Assembly: GCA_002314685.1 (NCBI GenBank)
Contig: DCHB01000080.1
Coordinates: forward strand, 14,348 to 78,347
Length of the DNA: 64,000 nucleotides
Direction of reading: 5' to 3'
DNA from: Clostridiales bacterium UBA1763
Lineage (GTDB): Bacteria > Bacillota > Clostridia > Oscillospirales > Oscillospiraceae
This document shows positions 52,008-61,302 of this stretch, in pieces; position 1 is the first letter of the stretch; each line of letters opens with the position of its first letter. Made by a program: the position numbers and the translations under genes. The notes under the pieces are model-generated. The model worked only from the letters and a program-made list of their open reading frames with translations, was not told where the DNA came from and searched no databases.

Positions 52008-53666
52008 TTATACCTCGGAAATAAGCGGTAATATCATGGGACTGCGCTTTGTGGTTTTGTAAAGATAGCTTGAAACACTGCTCTTTATGCGGCTTTTTAT
52101 TGCCGCCCAATCCTTAACACCGTTTTCCTCGCAGACCTCGAGCGTTTCTTTTGTTACGCGCTTGAGCTCTTCGAGCATATCCTCGGCTTCCTTAACATAT
52201 ATAAAGCCTCTTGTCAGTATCTCGGGCTCTGAAAGCAGTGCGTTATCCCATGAGGACAGCGTAACTACAATAACTACCATTCCGTCCTCGGCAAGTCTGT
52301 GTCTGTCGCGCATTACGACACTGCCGACATCGCCGACACCCATACCGTCAACCATTACGGCACCTGACTGTACCGCACCGTTAAGAGAAATATTCTTTTT
52401 TGATATTTCTATAATCTTGCCGTTTTCGCCGATTACGATATTTTTAGGCTCAATTCCCATGAGCTTGCCGAGCTCAGCGTGCTTAACAAGCATTCTGTAC
52501 TCACCGTGAACGGGGATGAAATACTTAGGCTTTACAAGAGCGAGCATCATTTTCTGCTCCTCCTGAGAGGCGTGCCCCGAAACATGAAGCTCGGTGTGTC
52601 GGTCATAGATAACCTCCGCACCCTTGTGGAAGAGCTCGTCTATAACCTTGCTTATCATGTTTTCGTTGCCCGGAATTGCGGATGCCGAGATTATTACTCT
52701 GTCGCCCGCTTCAATGTTGATCTGTCTGTGCTCGGAGAATGCCATGCGGTAAAGTGCGGACATGGATTCGCCCTGACTGCCGGTGGATATAATAACAACT
52801 CTGTTTTTCGGCAGCTTGTTAATCTGACTAATATCCACCATTGTGTCCTCGGGGATTGACAGATAACCGAGAACGCTTGCTACACGGAGAATATTCTCCA
52901 TACTGCGTCCTGTTATACCGACCTTGCGGTTATATTTTGCCGCAACGTCAATAATCTGCTGAAGTCTGTGGACATTTGATGCAAAGGTTGTAATGATAAT
53001 TCGCTGTTCGCAGTTTTTGAACAGCATATCAAAGGTCTCGCCGACCTTACGCTCGGATGCTGAATGACCGGGCTTTTCAACGTTTGTGGAGTCGCTTAAC
53101 AGTGCGAGCACACCCTCGTTGCCGAGCTGACCGAGACGAGGCAGGTCAATCATACTGCCCTGCACGGGCGTGAGGTCAATCTTGAAGTCGCCCGTGTGTA
53201 TTATCGTTCCGAGCGGAGTTTTTAGCGCAAGGGCAACTGCGTCTGCAATGCTGTGGTTTACGTTAATAAACTCAACGGTAAAACAGCCGAGTCTGAAGAT
53301 ATCCCCTGCTTTCTTGGTGAAAATCTGCGTGTTGTATAGCAAATCGTGCTCTTCGAGCTTCAGCTCGACCATTGCGGCTGTTAGCGGTGTTGCATAGATA
53401 GGTACATCAAGCTCACGCATAACATAGGGTATCGCACCTATATGGTCCTCGTGACCGTGAGTGAGGATAATACCCTTTATTCTCTCGTGATTTGCCTTCA
53501 GATATGAAATGTCGGGTATAACAATATCAATTCCGTACATCTGCTCATCGGGGAAACCGAGACCGCAGTCAACGACAACAATATCAGTGCCGCACTCAAA
53601 TGCGGTCATGTTCTTGCCGATTTCGCCGAGTCCGCCGAGCGGGATTATTTTTATTTTCGGTGTCAT
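52008..53666 (-). CDS. rnjA: Ribonuclease J
   Basis: A metallo-beta-lactamase-fold ribonuclease with 5'-exo and endo activity, central to mRNA decay in Firmicutes. The 552-residue protein has IIPLGGLGEIGKNM, THGHEDHIGAIPY (zinc HxHxDH), HTGDFKID, LLSDSTNVEKPGHS and a beta-CASP domain with HVSGHASQEEQKMML. ATG 53666 is preceded by AAGGAGGT; the frame to 53708 runs past it. rnjA is about 170 bp behind recR. Confidence 0.95.
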   Translation of the reverse strand: MTPKIKIIPLGGLGEIGKNMTAFECGTDIVVVDCGLGFPDEQMYGIDIVIPDISYLKANHERIKGIILTHGHEDHIGAIPYVMRELDVPIYATPLTAAMVELKLEEHDLLYNTQIFTKKAGDIFRLGCFTVEFINVNHSIADAVALALKTPLGTIIHTGDFKIDLTPVQGSMIDLPRLGQLGNEGVLALLSDSTNVEKPGHSASERKVGETFDMLFKNCEQRIIITTFASNVHRLQQIIDVAAKYNRKVGITGRSMENILRVASVLGYLSIPEDTMVDISQINKLPKNRVVIISTGSQGESMSALYRMAFSEHRQINIEAGDRVIISASAIPGNENMISKVIDELFHKGAEVIYDRHTELHVSGHASQEEQKMMLALVKPKYFIPVHGEYRMLVKHAELGKLMGIEPKNIVIGENGKIIEISKKNISLNGAVQSGAVMVDGMGVGDVGSVVMRDRHRLAEDGMVVIVVTLSSWDNALLSEPEILTRGFIYVKEAEDMLEELKRVTKETLEVCEENGVKDWAAIKSRIKSSVSSYLYKTTKRSPMILPLISEV

Positions 53667-53833
53667 ATATACCTCCTTCGGTATTTCGCTTTCGATTACA
53701 GCAAACACATTAAACCCCGCCCCATCTGCCCTGATTCACAGAATAAAGCGTGGCTACATTGCCGTAATCGATATGTAGGTTTAGCTTATGTTCATACTGC
53801 AAAAAGCCGTCATGCAGTATTATAGACAAAAAT

Positions 53834-54439
53834 TCAAAGTTCAATTCTGCCTTCGATTGCTCGAAGCAGTGTTGCCTCATCGGCAAATTCAAGATTTGAG
53901 CCTACGGGAATACCGTATGCAAGACGGGTTACTTTTACATCAAAGGGCTTGAGAAGTCTTGAAATATACATTGCCGTAGCATCGCCCTCAGTGTCGGGAT
54001 TTGTGGCCATAATAATCTCGCTTATTTCGCTGTCGGCATCGGAGACACGCTTAACAAGCTCAGTTATTCTAATATCGTCGGGACCGACATGGCTGATCGG
54101 AGACAGCACGCCGTGCAGAACGTGGTAAACTCCGTTATACTCGTGGCTTCGCTCGATTGAAAGCACGTCTCTCGGCTCGGAAACGACACAAACGGTGCTC
54201 TTATCCCTTCTGTTGCTCGCACAAACCGAGCATACCTCACCCTCGGTGAGATTTTGACACACCTTGCAGCAGTTGACGTGTGCTTTAGCTTCCAATATTG
54301 CGTTTGCAAAGCCTTCCGCCTCACCCTCGGGCAGAGAAAGAATGTGAAAAGCAAGTCGCTGAGCACTTTTTCTGCCTATTCCGGGCAGAGATGCAAATTT
54401 GTCTATAAGATTTTCAAGAGATGCAGGAAAAAAAGCCAT
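53834..54439 (-). CDS. recR: Recombination protein RecR
   Basis: A ring-shaped recombination mediator that works with RecO and RecF. The 201-residue protein has the helix-hairpin-helix FASLPGIGRKSAQRLAFHIL, a C4 zinc finger (CCKVCQNLTEG, CSVC), and the Toprim domain (VCVVSEPRDVLSIERS, IMATNPDTEGDATAMYISRLL). It follows rpe by 15 bp. dnaX and the YbaB gene, its normal neighbours, are absent. Confidence 0.96.
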   Translation of the reverse strand: MAFFPASLENLIDKFASLPGIGRKSAQRLAFHILSLPEGEAEGFANAILEAKAHVNCCKVCQNLTEGEVCSVCASNRRDKSTVCVVSEPRDVLSIERSHEYNGVYHVLHGVLSPISHVGPDDIRITELVKRVSDADSEISEIIMATNPDTEGDATAMYISRLLKPFDVKVTRLAYGIPVGSNLEFADEATLLRAIEGRIEL

Positions 54440-54454
54440 AAATCTATACTCCGA

Positions 54455-55108
54455 TTATGCGTTTCTTATTGCTTCAATCTGTGCGGAGCGGTCAGCCTTG
54501 CCGAATACAGCACTGCCCGCTACGAGAACATTAGCACCCGCCTGCTTAACAAGCTTTGCGGTAACGGGGTCAACTCCGCCGTCAACCTCAATATCGCAGT
54601 CAAGACCTTTGCTGTAAATCTCCTTACGGAGCTGCTCAATCTTGGGAAGCTGGTCGTGCATAAAGCTCTGACCGCCGAAGCCCGGCTCAACGGTCATAAC
54701 AAGCAGCATATCAAGCTTATCGAGGAAGGGATAAAGAGCCTCTGCGGGTGTTTTGGGCTTAACGGAAAGACCGACCTTCTTACCACAGGACTTGACAATA
54801 TCAATCGCCTCGTTAATTTTTTCGGCTGTGTCCGACTCAACATGGAACATTACAAGATCGGCACCCGCCTTGCAGAAGGTCTCCGCATATCTGACGGGGC
54901 GATCTATCATAAGGTGCACATCGAGGAACATATCCGTGCTTTTACGGACTGATTTCAGCACGGGGATTCCGATTGAAATATTAGGCACGAACTCGCCGTC
55001 CATTACATCAAAATGAACATAGTCTGCTCCACCCTGCTTAATATCCTCAATTTCTGCTCCGAGCTTTGCAAAATCAGCGGAAAGAATTGAAGGGGCTATC
55101 TTAATCAT
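54455..55108 (-). CDS. rpe: Ribulose-phosphate 3-epimerase
   Basis: Interconverts ribulose 5-phosphate and xylulose 5-phosphate in the pentose phosphate pathway. The 217-residue TIM barrel has IAPSILSADFAKLG, HFDVMDGEFVPN (metal/catalytic Asp), DVHLMIDRP, VMTVEPGFGGQSF and IEVDGGVDP. TTGAGGTTAATG precedes the ATG. It starts a unit with recR behind a roughly 115-nt structured leader and a good sigma-A promoter. Confidence 0.96.
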   Translation of the reverse strand: MIKIAPSILSADFAKLGAEIEDIKQGGADYVHFDVMDGEFVPNISIGIPVLKSVRKSTDMFLDVHLMIDRPVRYAETFCKAGADLVMFHVESDTAEKINEAIDIVKSCGKKVGLSVKPKTPAEALYPFLDKLDMLLVMTVEPGFGGQSFMHDQLPKIEQLRKEIYSKGLDCDIEVDGGVDPVTAKLVKQAGANVLVAGSAVFGKADRSAQIEAIRNA

Positions 55109-55180
55109 ATCATTAACCTCAATAATATTATGAGCATAGAATAATCTAACAGTGTGCGCGCACAGCTGTTTTTATATACG

Positions 55181-55212
55181 CAGGGAATTGCAGAAAGCTG
55201 TAATTCCCTGCC
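55181..55212 (-). other. First stem-loop in the rpe leader
   Basis: CAGGGAATTACAG pairs with CTGCAATTCCCTG (one mismatch) across a CTTT loop. There is no T run after it. It lies about 15-20 nt from the predicted 5' end of the rpe mRNA. Confidence 0.6.
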
Positions 55213-55232
55213 GTGCATTCTCTTGCATAATC

Positions 55233-55261
55233 ATTATACTACACTATATATTGTTAATCAA
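55233..55261 (-). promoter_or_regulatory. Sigma-A promoter of rpe-recR
   Basis: Minus strand TTGATT, 17-bp spacer, TATAAT, about 125 bp before the rpe ATG. Confidence 0.82.
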
Positions 55262-55283
55262 GTGCACCGATTGTTAATATATA

Positions 55284-55319
55284 GATAAAAAAAGCAGAAA
55301 AGCTTTACTTTTCTGCTTT
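55284..55319 (-). terminator. Terminator after the YbaK-like gene
   Basis: Minus strand 12-bp perfect stem AAAGCAGAAAAG/CTTTTCTGCTTT, 5-base loop, T run. Confidence 0.9.
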
Positions 55320-55325
55320 ATATTT

Positions 55326-55808
55326 TTATTCTGCCTCGGGAATGGGAAGCTTGCAAACATCAACCCACTCAATAGCGTTTGAGTATTTGAAAAGCTCCTC
55401 GAGATTGAGCTCAATAGCGCTGTTGCCGCTTCCGACTGCGGGGAAAACGGTCTCAAAGCGTTTGAGGCTTTCATCGAGATATACACCTATTCCCTCGTTT
55501 ATACCGAAGGGGCAAACTCCGCCGACAGGATGTCCGACCATTTCGAGAACCTCATCAGCCGTGGGCATCTTAGCCTTTATGCCGAAGGTATCCTTAAACT
55601 TGCGGTTGTCGATGCGGGCATCACCTGCGGCAAGAATAAGAATACAGCTGTCATCCTTCTTGAAGGAAAGAGTTTTGCAAATTCTCGCGCCCTCAACACC
55701 GACTGCTTGCGCGGCAAGCTCGACTGTTGCGCTTGAAACCTCAAACTCCATTACTCTGTCTTCCATGCCGAACTGTCTGAAATATGCTCTGCCTTTTTCT
55801 ATTGACAT
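55326..55808 (-). CDS. YbaK/ProX-type aminoacyl-tRNA deacylase
   Basis: A 160-residue YbaK/EbsC-domain protein, a family that hydrolyses mischarged tRNAs such as Cys-tRNA(Pro) or Ala-tRNA(Pro). Visible are FEVSSATVELAAQAVGV, ICKTLSFKKDD with the key lysine, ILAAGDARIDNRKF and the C-terminal VGGVCPFGIN with GSGNSAIEL. Substrate specificity is unknown. CGGAGAATT precedes the ATG. It follows tyrS by 13 bp. Confidence 0.9.
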   Translation of the reverse strand: MSIEKGRAYFRQFGMEDRVMEFEVSSATVELAAQAVGVEGARICKTLSFKKDDSCILILAAGDARIDNRKFKDTFGIKAKMPTADEVLEMVGHPVGGVCPFGINEGIGVYLDESLKRFETVFPAVGSGNSAIELNLEELFKYSNAIEWVDVCKLPIPEAE

Positions 55809-55821
55809 ATCAATTCTCCGT

Positions 55822-57045
55822 TTACTTCAAAATTACTTTATTAAAGTTTTTCTTGCCGCGTTTGATAACAATGCCTTCCTTTAACTCATCAGCAGTGAAG
55901 ACCTTTGCAATATCGGAAACCTTGGCATCGTTTACGCTGACGCCGCCCTGCTGAATATTGCGGCGTGCATCGGATTTTGACGCGCAAAGTCCGCTTTTGA
56001 CAAGCAAGGTCATAATATCAACAGCATCGTCAACGAGGTCTGCGTAGCAAAGCTCGGTTGTAGGCATATTTTCACTGTCACCGCTTCCGCCGAAAAGTGC
56101 CTTTGAGGAGGCTTCCGCCTTCTTTGCCTCTTCATCACCGTGCACAAGTGCGGTGAGCTCATATGCGAGAATTTCCTTTGCCTTGTTAAGCTGAGAATCC
56201 CTCCACTGAGCCATTTCTTCGATCTGCTCAAGAGGCAGGAATGTGAGCATACGCAGGCACTTGAGTACGTCCTCATCGTTTACGTTGCGCCAATACTGGT
56301 AGAACTCAAAAGGAGAGGTCTTGTTCGGGTCAAGCCACACGGCACCCGATGCCGTTTTGCCCATCTTCTTGCCTTCGGAGTTAAGAAGAAGTGTAATGGT
56401 CATCGCGTGTGCATCCTTGCCGAGCTTTCTGCGTATAAGCTCTGTACCGCCGAGCATATTGCTCCACTGGTCATTACCGCCGAACTGCATATTACAGCCG
56501 TAATTCTGGAACATATAGTAGAAGTCATAGCTTTGCATAATCATGTAGTTAAACTCAAGGAAGCTGAGACCCTTTTCCATGCGCTGCTTGTAGCACTCGG
56601 CGCGGAGCATATTGTTTACAGAGAAGCAAGCGCCGACCTCACGCAAAAGCTCAATATAGTTAAGAGGCTTGAGCCATGCGGAGTTTCTGAGCATGAGTGC
56701 TTTGCCGTCAGAGAAGTCAATGAACTTTTCCATTTGCTTTTTGAAGCACTCTGCATTGTATGCTATTGCTTCCTCGTCGAGCATTTTGCGCATATCGGTG
56801 CGGCCTGAGGGGTCGCCGATTAAGGTTGTGCCGTCACCTATAAGTGCAATGGGCTTATTTCCCGCCATCTGCAGGCGCTTCATAAGGCAAAGAGCCATAA
56901 AATGACCTACGTGCAGAGAGTCAGCGGTGCAGTCAAAGCCGATATAGAATGTAGCCTTGCCGTTGTTGACCATTTCACGGATTTCATCTTCATTTGTAAC
57001 CTGAGCAATTAGACCTCTGGCAACTAACTCGTCATACATTTCCAT
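55822..57045 (-). CDS. tyrS: Tyrosyl-tRNA synthetase
   Basis: Class I synthetase. The 407-residue protein has FYIGFDCTADSLHVGHFM with the HIGH-like HVGH, the tyrosine pocket YMIMQSYDFYYMFQNYG and GGNDQW, the KMSKS-like KMGKTASGAVWL, and a C-terminal S4 RNA-binding domain (LVKSGLCASKSDARRNIQQGGVSVN). AGAGGAGAAT precedes the ATG. Only 15 bp separate it from the gene before, so there is no room for a T-box leader. Confidence 0.97.
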   Translation of the reverse strand: MEMYDELVARGLIAQVTNEDEIREMVNNGKATFYIGFDCTADSLHVGHFMALCLMKRLQMAGNKPIALIGDGTTLIGDPSGRTDMRKMLDEEAIAYNAECFKKQMEKFIDFSDGKALMLRNSAWLKPLNYIELLREVGACFSVNNMLRAECYKQRMEKGLSFLEFNYMIMQSYDFYYMFQNYGCNMQFGGNDQWSNMLGGTELIRRKLGKDAHAMTITLLLNSEGKKMGKTASGAVWLDPNKTSPFEFYQYWRNVNDEDVLKCLRMLTFLPLEQIEEMAQWRDSQLNKAKEILAYELTALVHGDEEAKKAEASSKALFGGSGDSENMPTTELCYADLVDDAVDIMTLLVKSGLCASKSDARRNIQQGGVSVNDAKVSDIAKVFTADELKEGIVIKRGKKNFNKVILK

Positions 57046-57060
57046 GATATATTCTCCTCT

Positions 57061-57453
57061 TTATTTATTGCTTTTTATTATATCTTCCGCTGTCTGAGCC
57101 ATAAAGCCTATCATTTCAAGACAGCTGACTGCATTGGATTTAAGCTCAAAGCATCTTACACAGCCGTATTGTTTTTTTGCCGTATTGACGGTTTCTGCCG
57201 CCAAAGTCGCAATTTTCATTTTTGCGGCGGTATTGTCTGCATCGTTGAACGGAAATGCAAGTCCCTCCGCCATAACGGCACCCGAGATTGCTCCGCAAAT
57301 TTCACCGCTGCGCATTCCGCCGCCAAAGCCTGCGGAAATTGCAAGGACAGTCTTTTCGTCTAAGTCATAATAATCTGAGCAAGCAGCCAATACAGACTGT
57401 GCGCAGTTAAATCCGTTGTTGTGATACTCAATAGCTCTGTCTTTAACGCTCAT
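57061..57453 (-). CDS. C_GCAxxG_C_C family redox protein
   Basis: A 130-residue protein of the C_GCAxxG_C_C family (putative redox-active). The first cysteine is in GFNCAQSVLAA, then GFGGGMRSGEICGAISGAVM with the CGA motif, and late cysteines in YGCVRCFELK and AVSCLEM. Members are thought to bind metal or relay electrons; the reaction is not known. ATG 57453 has AAGGAG upstream; the longer frame overlaps recN. It sits between recN and tyrS with 16 and 15 bp gaps. Confidence 0.88.
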   Translation of the reverse strand: MSVKDRAIEYHNNGFNCAQSVLAACSDYYDLDEKTVLAISAGFGGGMRSGEICGAISGAVMAEGLAFPFNDADNTAAKMKIATLAAETVNTAKKQYGCVRCFELKSNAVSCLEMIGFMAQTAEDIIKSNK

Positions 57454-57469
57454 ATTTTTTCTCCTTGGG

Positions 57470-59155
57470 TTAATTATTTCTGCTGATTTTATATTTTTCC
57501 GCGGCAACAAGCTGTTCTTCGGCGCTTGCAAGTGAAATACTGCTTATTAAGTCGCCTCCGTGCAGTCTTGAAAGCTCACGGCATCTGCCGTTACGGTCGA
57601 GGCTTGTTACCTCTGTGTATGTTCTGCCGTTTCGTTCCGTTTTTTCTATTAACTCGTGATTATCAGCGATTGCGGCAATCTGCGGCAGATGAGTTATGCA
57701 AAGCACCTGCTTGCCTCTCGATAAATCGGACATTTTTTCGCCGACTCTCTGAGCCGCTACACCCGATACACCCGTGTCAATTTCGTCAAATACCATGGTT
57801 TCAATCGGGTCGTTTTTAGAAAAAACGGTCTTCATGGCGAGCATAATTCTACTGAGCTCACCACCTGACGCAATTTTTGAAATTCTGCCGAGTGCCTCGC
57901 CCGCGTTTGCGCTGATAAGGAATTTAATATCATCGGCACCGTTTATATCAAAGCCTGCTTCATATTCAAGCGGAGAGACTAAGACCTTGAATTTTACAGA
58001 CGGCATACTGAGGTCTTTAAGCTCTGCTATTATACGCTTTTCAAGGTATACAGCAGTCTCACTGCGGGCTTTTGTCAGCTCTGCGGCAATTTTTTTACAG
58101 CTTGCAATGTGCTTTTCAAGCTGTTTGTTGAGCTTAATCAGCATATCTCCCGCATAATCGAGCTCTGAAAGCTTCTTTTTGCACTCATCGAGGTGAGCGA
58201 GCATACCCTCCTCGTCGGCATTATACTTTCTGCGAAGCTTTTTGAGCAAGGAAAGCCTGCTTTCAATATTGTCGTATTCATCGGGTGAAAACTCGAGGCT
58301 TTCACGAAAATCACGGATTCGCTCTGCCGCATCATATATAAGTGATGAGGCATTTTCGATTATATCGGCGGTATCCTTAAGCTCATCGGCGAGCATAGCC
58401 GCCCTGCTTATGAGCGCGGATGCTTCATCCGTCATAGCCTGCGCACAGGTATCTGAGGAATATAGTGCGCTGTATGCGCCGTCAAGAGCCTCTGTGAGCT
58501 TTTCGGAATTTCTTAAAAGGTCTCGCTTTGAGCATAGCTCATCCTCTTCTCCGACCTTAAGCTGAGCCCTCTCAAGCTCCTCAATCTGATACTTTAGGCT
58601 GTCGGCTAATCGTTCCTTCTCAATTTCGTCCATGGAAAGTCGTGCGATTTCCTTTTTGCACGCTTTATATTCGCCGTAAGCCGCCTTATATTCACTTATA
58701 AGCCCGTTATACTCGCCGAAGGAGTCAAGATACTGTCTGTGATTTGCTTCGTCCATGAGCTGTCTGCCGTCGTTCTGCCCGTGAATATCAAGAAGCAGTG
58801 CACCCAATTCACGAAGCTGTGCAACAGATACGGGATTTCCGCACACCCTGCAGCTGTTCTTTCCCTCTGCGCTTATCTTTCGGGTAATGATAATCTCGTC
58901 CTCAAGCTCAAGGTCGTTTTCCTTAAACCACTCGGAAACATTATCGGATTCAAAAACCGCAGAAACAACACCCTTATCGGCACCTGTTCTGACAAGCTCC
59001 CTGCTTGTCCTTGCACCGAGAACGGCGCTTAAAGAATCAACGATAATGGATTTGCCCGCGCCCGTCTCACCCGTCAGGACGGTCATGCCCTTATTAAACT
59101 CAATATCGGCTCTTTCGATAACGGCTATATTTTCTATATGCAGCTGAGTAAGCAT
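57470..59155 (-). CDS. recN: DNA repair protein RecN
   Basis: An SMC-like ATPase for double-strand break repair. The 561-residue protein has LTQLHIENIAVIERADIEF, Walker A LTGETGAGKSIIVDSL, a long coiled-coil middle (about residues 150-370), the ABC signature IASGGELSRIMLAMK and Walker B VFDEIDTGVSGVAA. It follows argR by 14 bp in the conserved order tlyA-nadK-argR-recN. The spoIVB-spo0A genes that often follow are not present. Confidence 0.97.
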   Translation of the reverse strand: MLTQLHIENIAVIERADIEFNKGMTVLTGETGAGKSIIVDSLSAVLGARTSRELVRTGADKGVVSAVFESDNVSEWFKENDLELEDEIIITRKISAEGKNSCRVCGNPVSVAQLRELGALLLDIHGQNDGRQLMDEANHRQYLDSFGEYNGLISEYKAAYGEYKACKKEIARLSMDEIEKERLADSLKYQIEELERAQLKVGEEDELCSKRDLLRNSEKLTEALDGAYSALYSSDTCAQAMTDEASALISRAAMLADELKDTADIIENASSLIYDAAERIRDFRESLEFSPDEYDNIESRLSLLKKLRRKYNADEEGMLAHLDECKKKLSELDYAGDMLIKLNKQLEKHIASCKKIAAELTKARSETAVYLEKRIIAELKDLSMPSVKFKVLVSPLEYEAGFDINGADDIKFLISANAGEALGRISKIASGGELSRIMLAMKTVFSKNDPIETMVFDEIDTGVSGVAAQRVGEKMSDLSRGKQVLCITHLPQIAAIADNHELIEKTERNGRTYTEVTSLDRNGRCRELSRLHGGDLISSISLASAEEQLVAAEKYKISRNN

Positions 59156-59169
59156 ATTTAATCCTCTTA

Positions 59170-59619
59170 TCAGATCATATCATCAATTTCGTGGCAGAAT
59201 TCAAGTGCCGCCTGATTGTCAACCATTGCGAGAAATGCGGTGTCATCGCCTGCGAGCGTGCCGGCGAGATTTTCAATGTGCATAGAGTCGAGAGTTGCGC
59301 AAGCGGCGTTTGCAAGACCGGGGAGCGTTTTGATAACAATGAGGTTTTGTGCTACAACGTAAGAGGTTACGCTTTCCCTGAAAATCTTACGCAGACGCTG
59401 TTCATGGTCGTTGCTTTTTGACCTTCCGCTAACGGCATAGTGATACTTGCCGTTTTTGCCGAGCTCTTTTACAAGCTGGAGATCCTTGATATCGCGGGAT
59501 AAGGTTGCCTGCGTGCTTGATACTCCGTGTGCGGCAAGTGCATCAATAAGCTGAGATTGGGTTTCAATGTCCTGCTCGGCAATGATCTGTAATATTACAT
59601 TCTGTCTTGCACTTTTCAT
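59170..59619 (-). CDS. argR: Arginine repressor ArgR
   Basis: A 149-residue arginine-responsive transcription regulator. The N-terminal winged helix has IIAEQDIETQSQLIDALAAHG and STQATLSRDIKDLQLVK (recognition helix); the C-terminal hexamerisation domain has VIKTLPGLANAACATLD and GTLAGDDTAFLAM with the acidic arginine-binding residues. GGGGAATAAG precedes the ATG. Confidence 0.96.
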   Translation of the reverse strand: MKSARQNVILQIIAEQDIETQSQLIDALAAHGVSSTQATLSRDIKDLQLVKELGKNGKYHYAVSGRSKSNDHEQRLRKIFRESVTSYVVAQNLIVIKTLPGLANAACATLDSMHIENLAGTLAGDDTAFLAMVDNQAALEFCHEIDDMI

Positions 59620-59630
59620 GTCTTATTCCC

Positions 59631-60497
59631 CTATCGGTTTTTGTAAAGGAGCTTATCAAAGGTTGAGTCATAAAAGCTGCTAAGCCCCATGTGGACAAGG
59701 TTTGCTGTTTTTTGAGATTGCCTGACAACAACGATATCATCGTTGACAAGCTCAACGCCATTTGTGCCGTCAACTGAAACAAATGCTTTTCTGTCGTGTA
59801 TTCTTTCAGCCTTAACAGTGATTTTCCTGTTAGGTGCGAGAACAAAGGTCTTTGCACCCATTACATGGGCGCATATAGGAGTCAGAATAAAATTTTTTGC
59901 CTCAGGTTCAACAATGGGGCCGCCTGCTGACATTGAATAACCCGTTGAGCCGGTGGGCGTTGCTACTATTATTCCGTCGCCCGAGAAGCTGACGATCTTA
60001 TCGCCGTCTGCCCATGCTGTGAGCTTAATGCAGTCGCCCATACCGTGAATTACAACGTCATTAAGTCCGCAGTCGCTGTAAATAACCTTGCCGTTTCTAA
60101 TAAGCTCAACATCGAGCATCATTCTTTCGCTTGGAACAAAATCGCCATTTGCGGCATTGACGATTAAATCAATATTCTCGGGCTCAAGCGGTGCCATAAA
60201 GCCCTTTGTGCCGAGATTTATGCCGAGCATCGGTGCGGAGGCATGATTTAAGTATCTTGCCGTGTGCAAAATTGTGCCGTCTCCGCCTATTACTATAAAC
60301 AAGTAGGCTTCACTGCTGACCTCAGACCACGGCGTAATCGTAACTCCGTGCGGTATTGCTTTTTTGTCATTTGCACCGAAAACGGGACAAATGCGTGTTT
60401 CGTATCCGTTATCCTCAAGAAGCTTTTTAGCCCTCAAGGTAAGTTCAAGCCCCGTGTCACGAAACGGATTAGGGCACAGAACAATTAGCTTTGACAT
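59631..60497 (-). CDS. nadK: NAD kinase
   Basis: Phosphorylates NAD to NADP. The 288-residue protein has the nucleotide motif VIGGDGTILHTAR, GINLGTKGFMAPLEPENI, the substrate site LNDVVIHG, SGDGIIVATPTGSTGYSMSAGG and FVSVDGTNGVEL. ATG 60497 is preceded by TGAGGTGAA; the frame to 60533 overlaps tlyA and is not needed. It lies between tlyA and argR as in most Firmicutes. Confidence 0.96.
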   Translation of the reverse strand: MSKLIVLCPNPFRDTGLELTLRAKKLLEDNGYETRICPVFGANDKKAIPHGVTITPWSEVSSEAYLFIVIGGDGTILHTARYLNHASAPMLGINLGTKGFMAPLEPENIDLIVNAANGDFVPSERMMLDVELIRNGKVIYSDCGLNDVVIHGMGDCIKLTAWADGDKIVSFSGDGIIVATPTGSTGYSMSAGGPIVEPEAKNFILTPICAHVMGAKTFVLAPNRKITVKAERIHDRKAFVSVDGTNGVELVNDDIVVVRQSQKTANLVHMGLSSFYDSTFDKLLYKNR

Positions 60498-60507
60498 TAT
60501 ATTCACC

Positions 60508-61302
60508 TCACAGGCATTCGTGCGATGCCTCAACTACTGCCTGAGCATCAATCACATTTGCCTCATGAATTCCTTTTTTCATATAACACAGATATTCTCT
60601 GTTGCCCTCGGGACCTTTAATCGGGGAAAAATCAAGTCCCATAACAGTCATGCCGACTGTCGGAGCAAAGCTGAGAATACTCTCAATTACAGACAGATGC
60701 ACGGCTTTATCGCGCACAACGCCCTTTTTGCCTACTTCCTCCCTGCCCGCTTCAAACTGCGGCTTTATAAGGCACATCAGCTCTCCGTCAGCCTTTAACA
60801 GTGAGCACACTGCGGGCAGAACAAGCTTTATGGATATAAAGGAAAGATCCATTACGGCAATATCTATTACCTCGGGTATTTGCTCAGAGCTGATATAGCG
60901 TATATTTGTGCGCTCCATATTAACAACGCGCTCGTCGTTTCTGAGGCTCCATGCAAGCTGACCGTAGCCGACGTCCACAGAATATACCTTTTTTGCACCG
61001 TTTTTGAGCAATACATCGGTAAAGCCGCCCGTTGAAGCTCCGCAGTCAATACAGATTTTATCTGAAACATCTAAGGTAAAGACCTTCAATGCTTTTTCAA
61101 GCTTAAATCCGCCGCGGCTGACATAAGGGATTGCGGCACCCTTCACCTCAACGCTGACATCGGGGGCTACCTGCATTCCGGGCTTGTCTGCCCTCTGCCC
61201 GTTTACGAAAACGAGCCCGCTCATTATTGTAGTTTTTGCTCTTTCGCGGCTTTCCGCAAGACCGAGGTCAAAAACGAGCTGGTCTAACCTGATTTTTTTC
61301 AC
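60508..61302 (-). CDS. tlyA: TlyA-family rRNA 2'-O-methyltransferase
   Basis: A 264-residue protein with an N-terminal S4 domain (IRLDQLVFDLGLAESRERAKTTI) and an FtsJ-like methyltransferase domain (CIDCGASTGGFTDVLLKNGA, VDVGYGQL, MDLSFISIKLVLPAV, LIKPQFEAGREEVGKKGVVRD). In mycobacteria TlyA methylates 16S and 23S rRNA; the target here is inferred. The GTG start overlaps the dxs stop (GTGA). Confidence 0.93.
   Translation of the reverse strand: MKKIRLDQLVFDLGLAESRERAKTTIMSGLVFVNGQRADKPGMQVAPDVSVEVKGAAIPYVSRGGFKLEKALKVFTLDVSDKICIDCGASTGGFTDVLLKNGAKKVYSVDVGYGQLAWSLRNDERVVNMERTNIRYISSEQIPEVIDIAVMDLSFISIKLVLPAVCSLLKADGELMCLIKPQFEAGREEVGKKGVVRDKAVHLSVIESILSFAPTVGMTVMGLDFSPIKGPEGNREYLCYMKKGIHEANVIDAQAVVEASHECL

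Noticed and set aside
53710..53892. A 60-codon minus-strand frame between recR and rnjA
   Set aside because: It starts inside recR, has no ribosome-binding site at any usable start and overlaps a small inverted repeat (53794-53820). The readable C-terminal part is not recognisable as a family.
57046..57060. T-box leader for tyrS
   Set aside because: Only 15 bp separate tyrS from the gene upstream, which leaves no space for a leader RNA.
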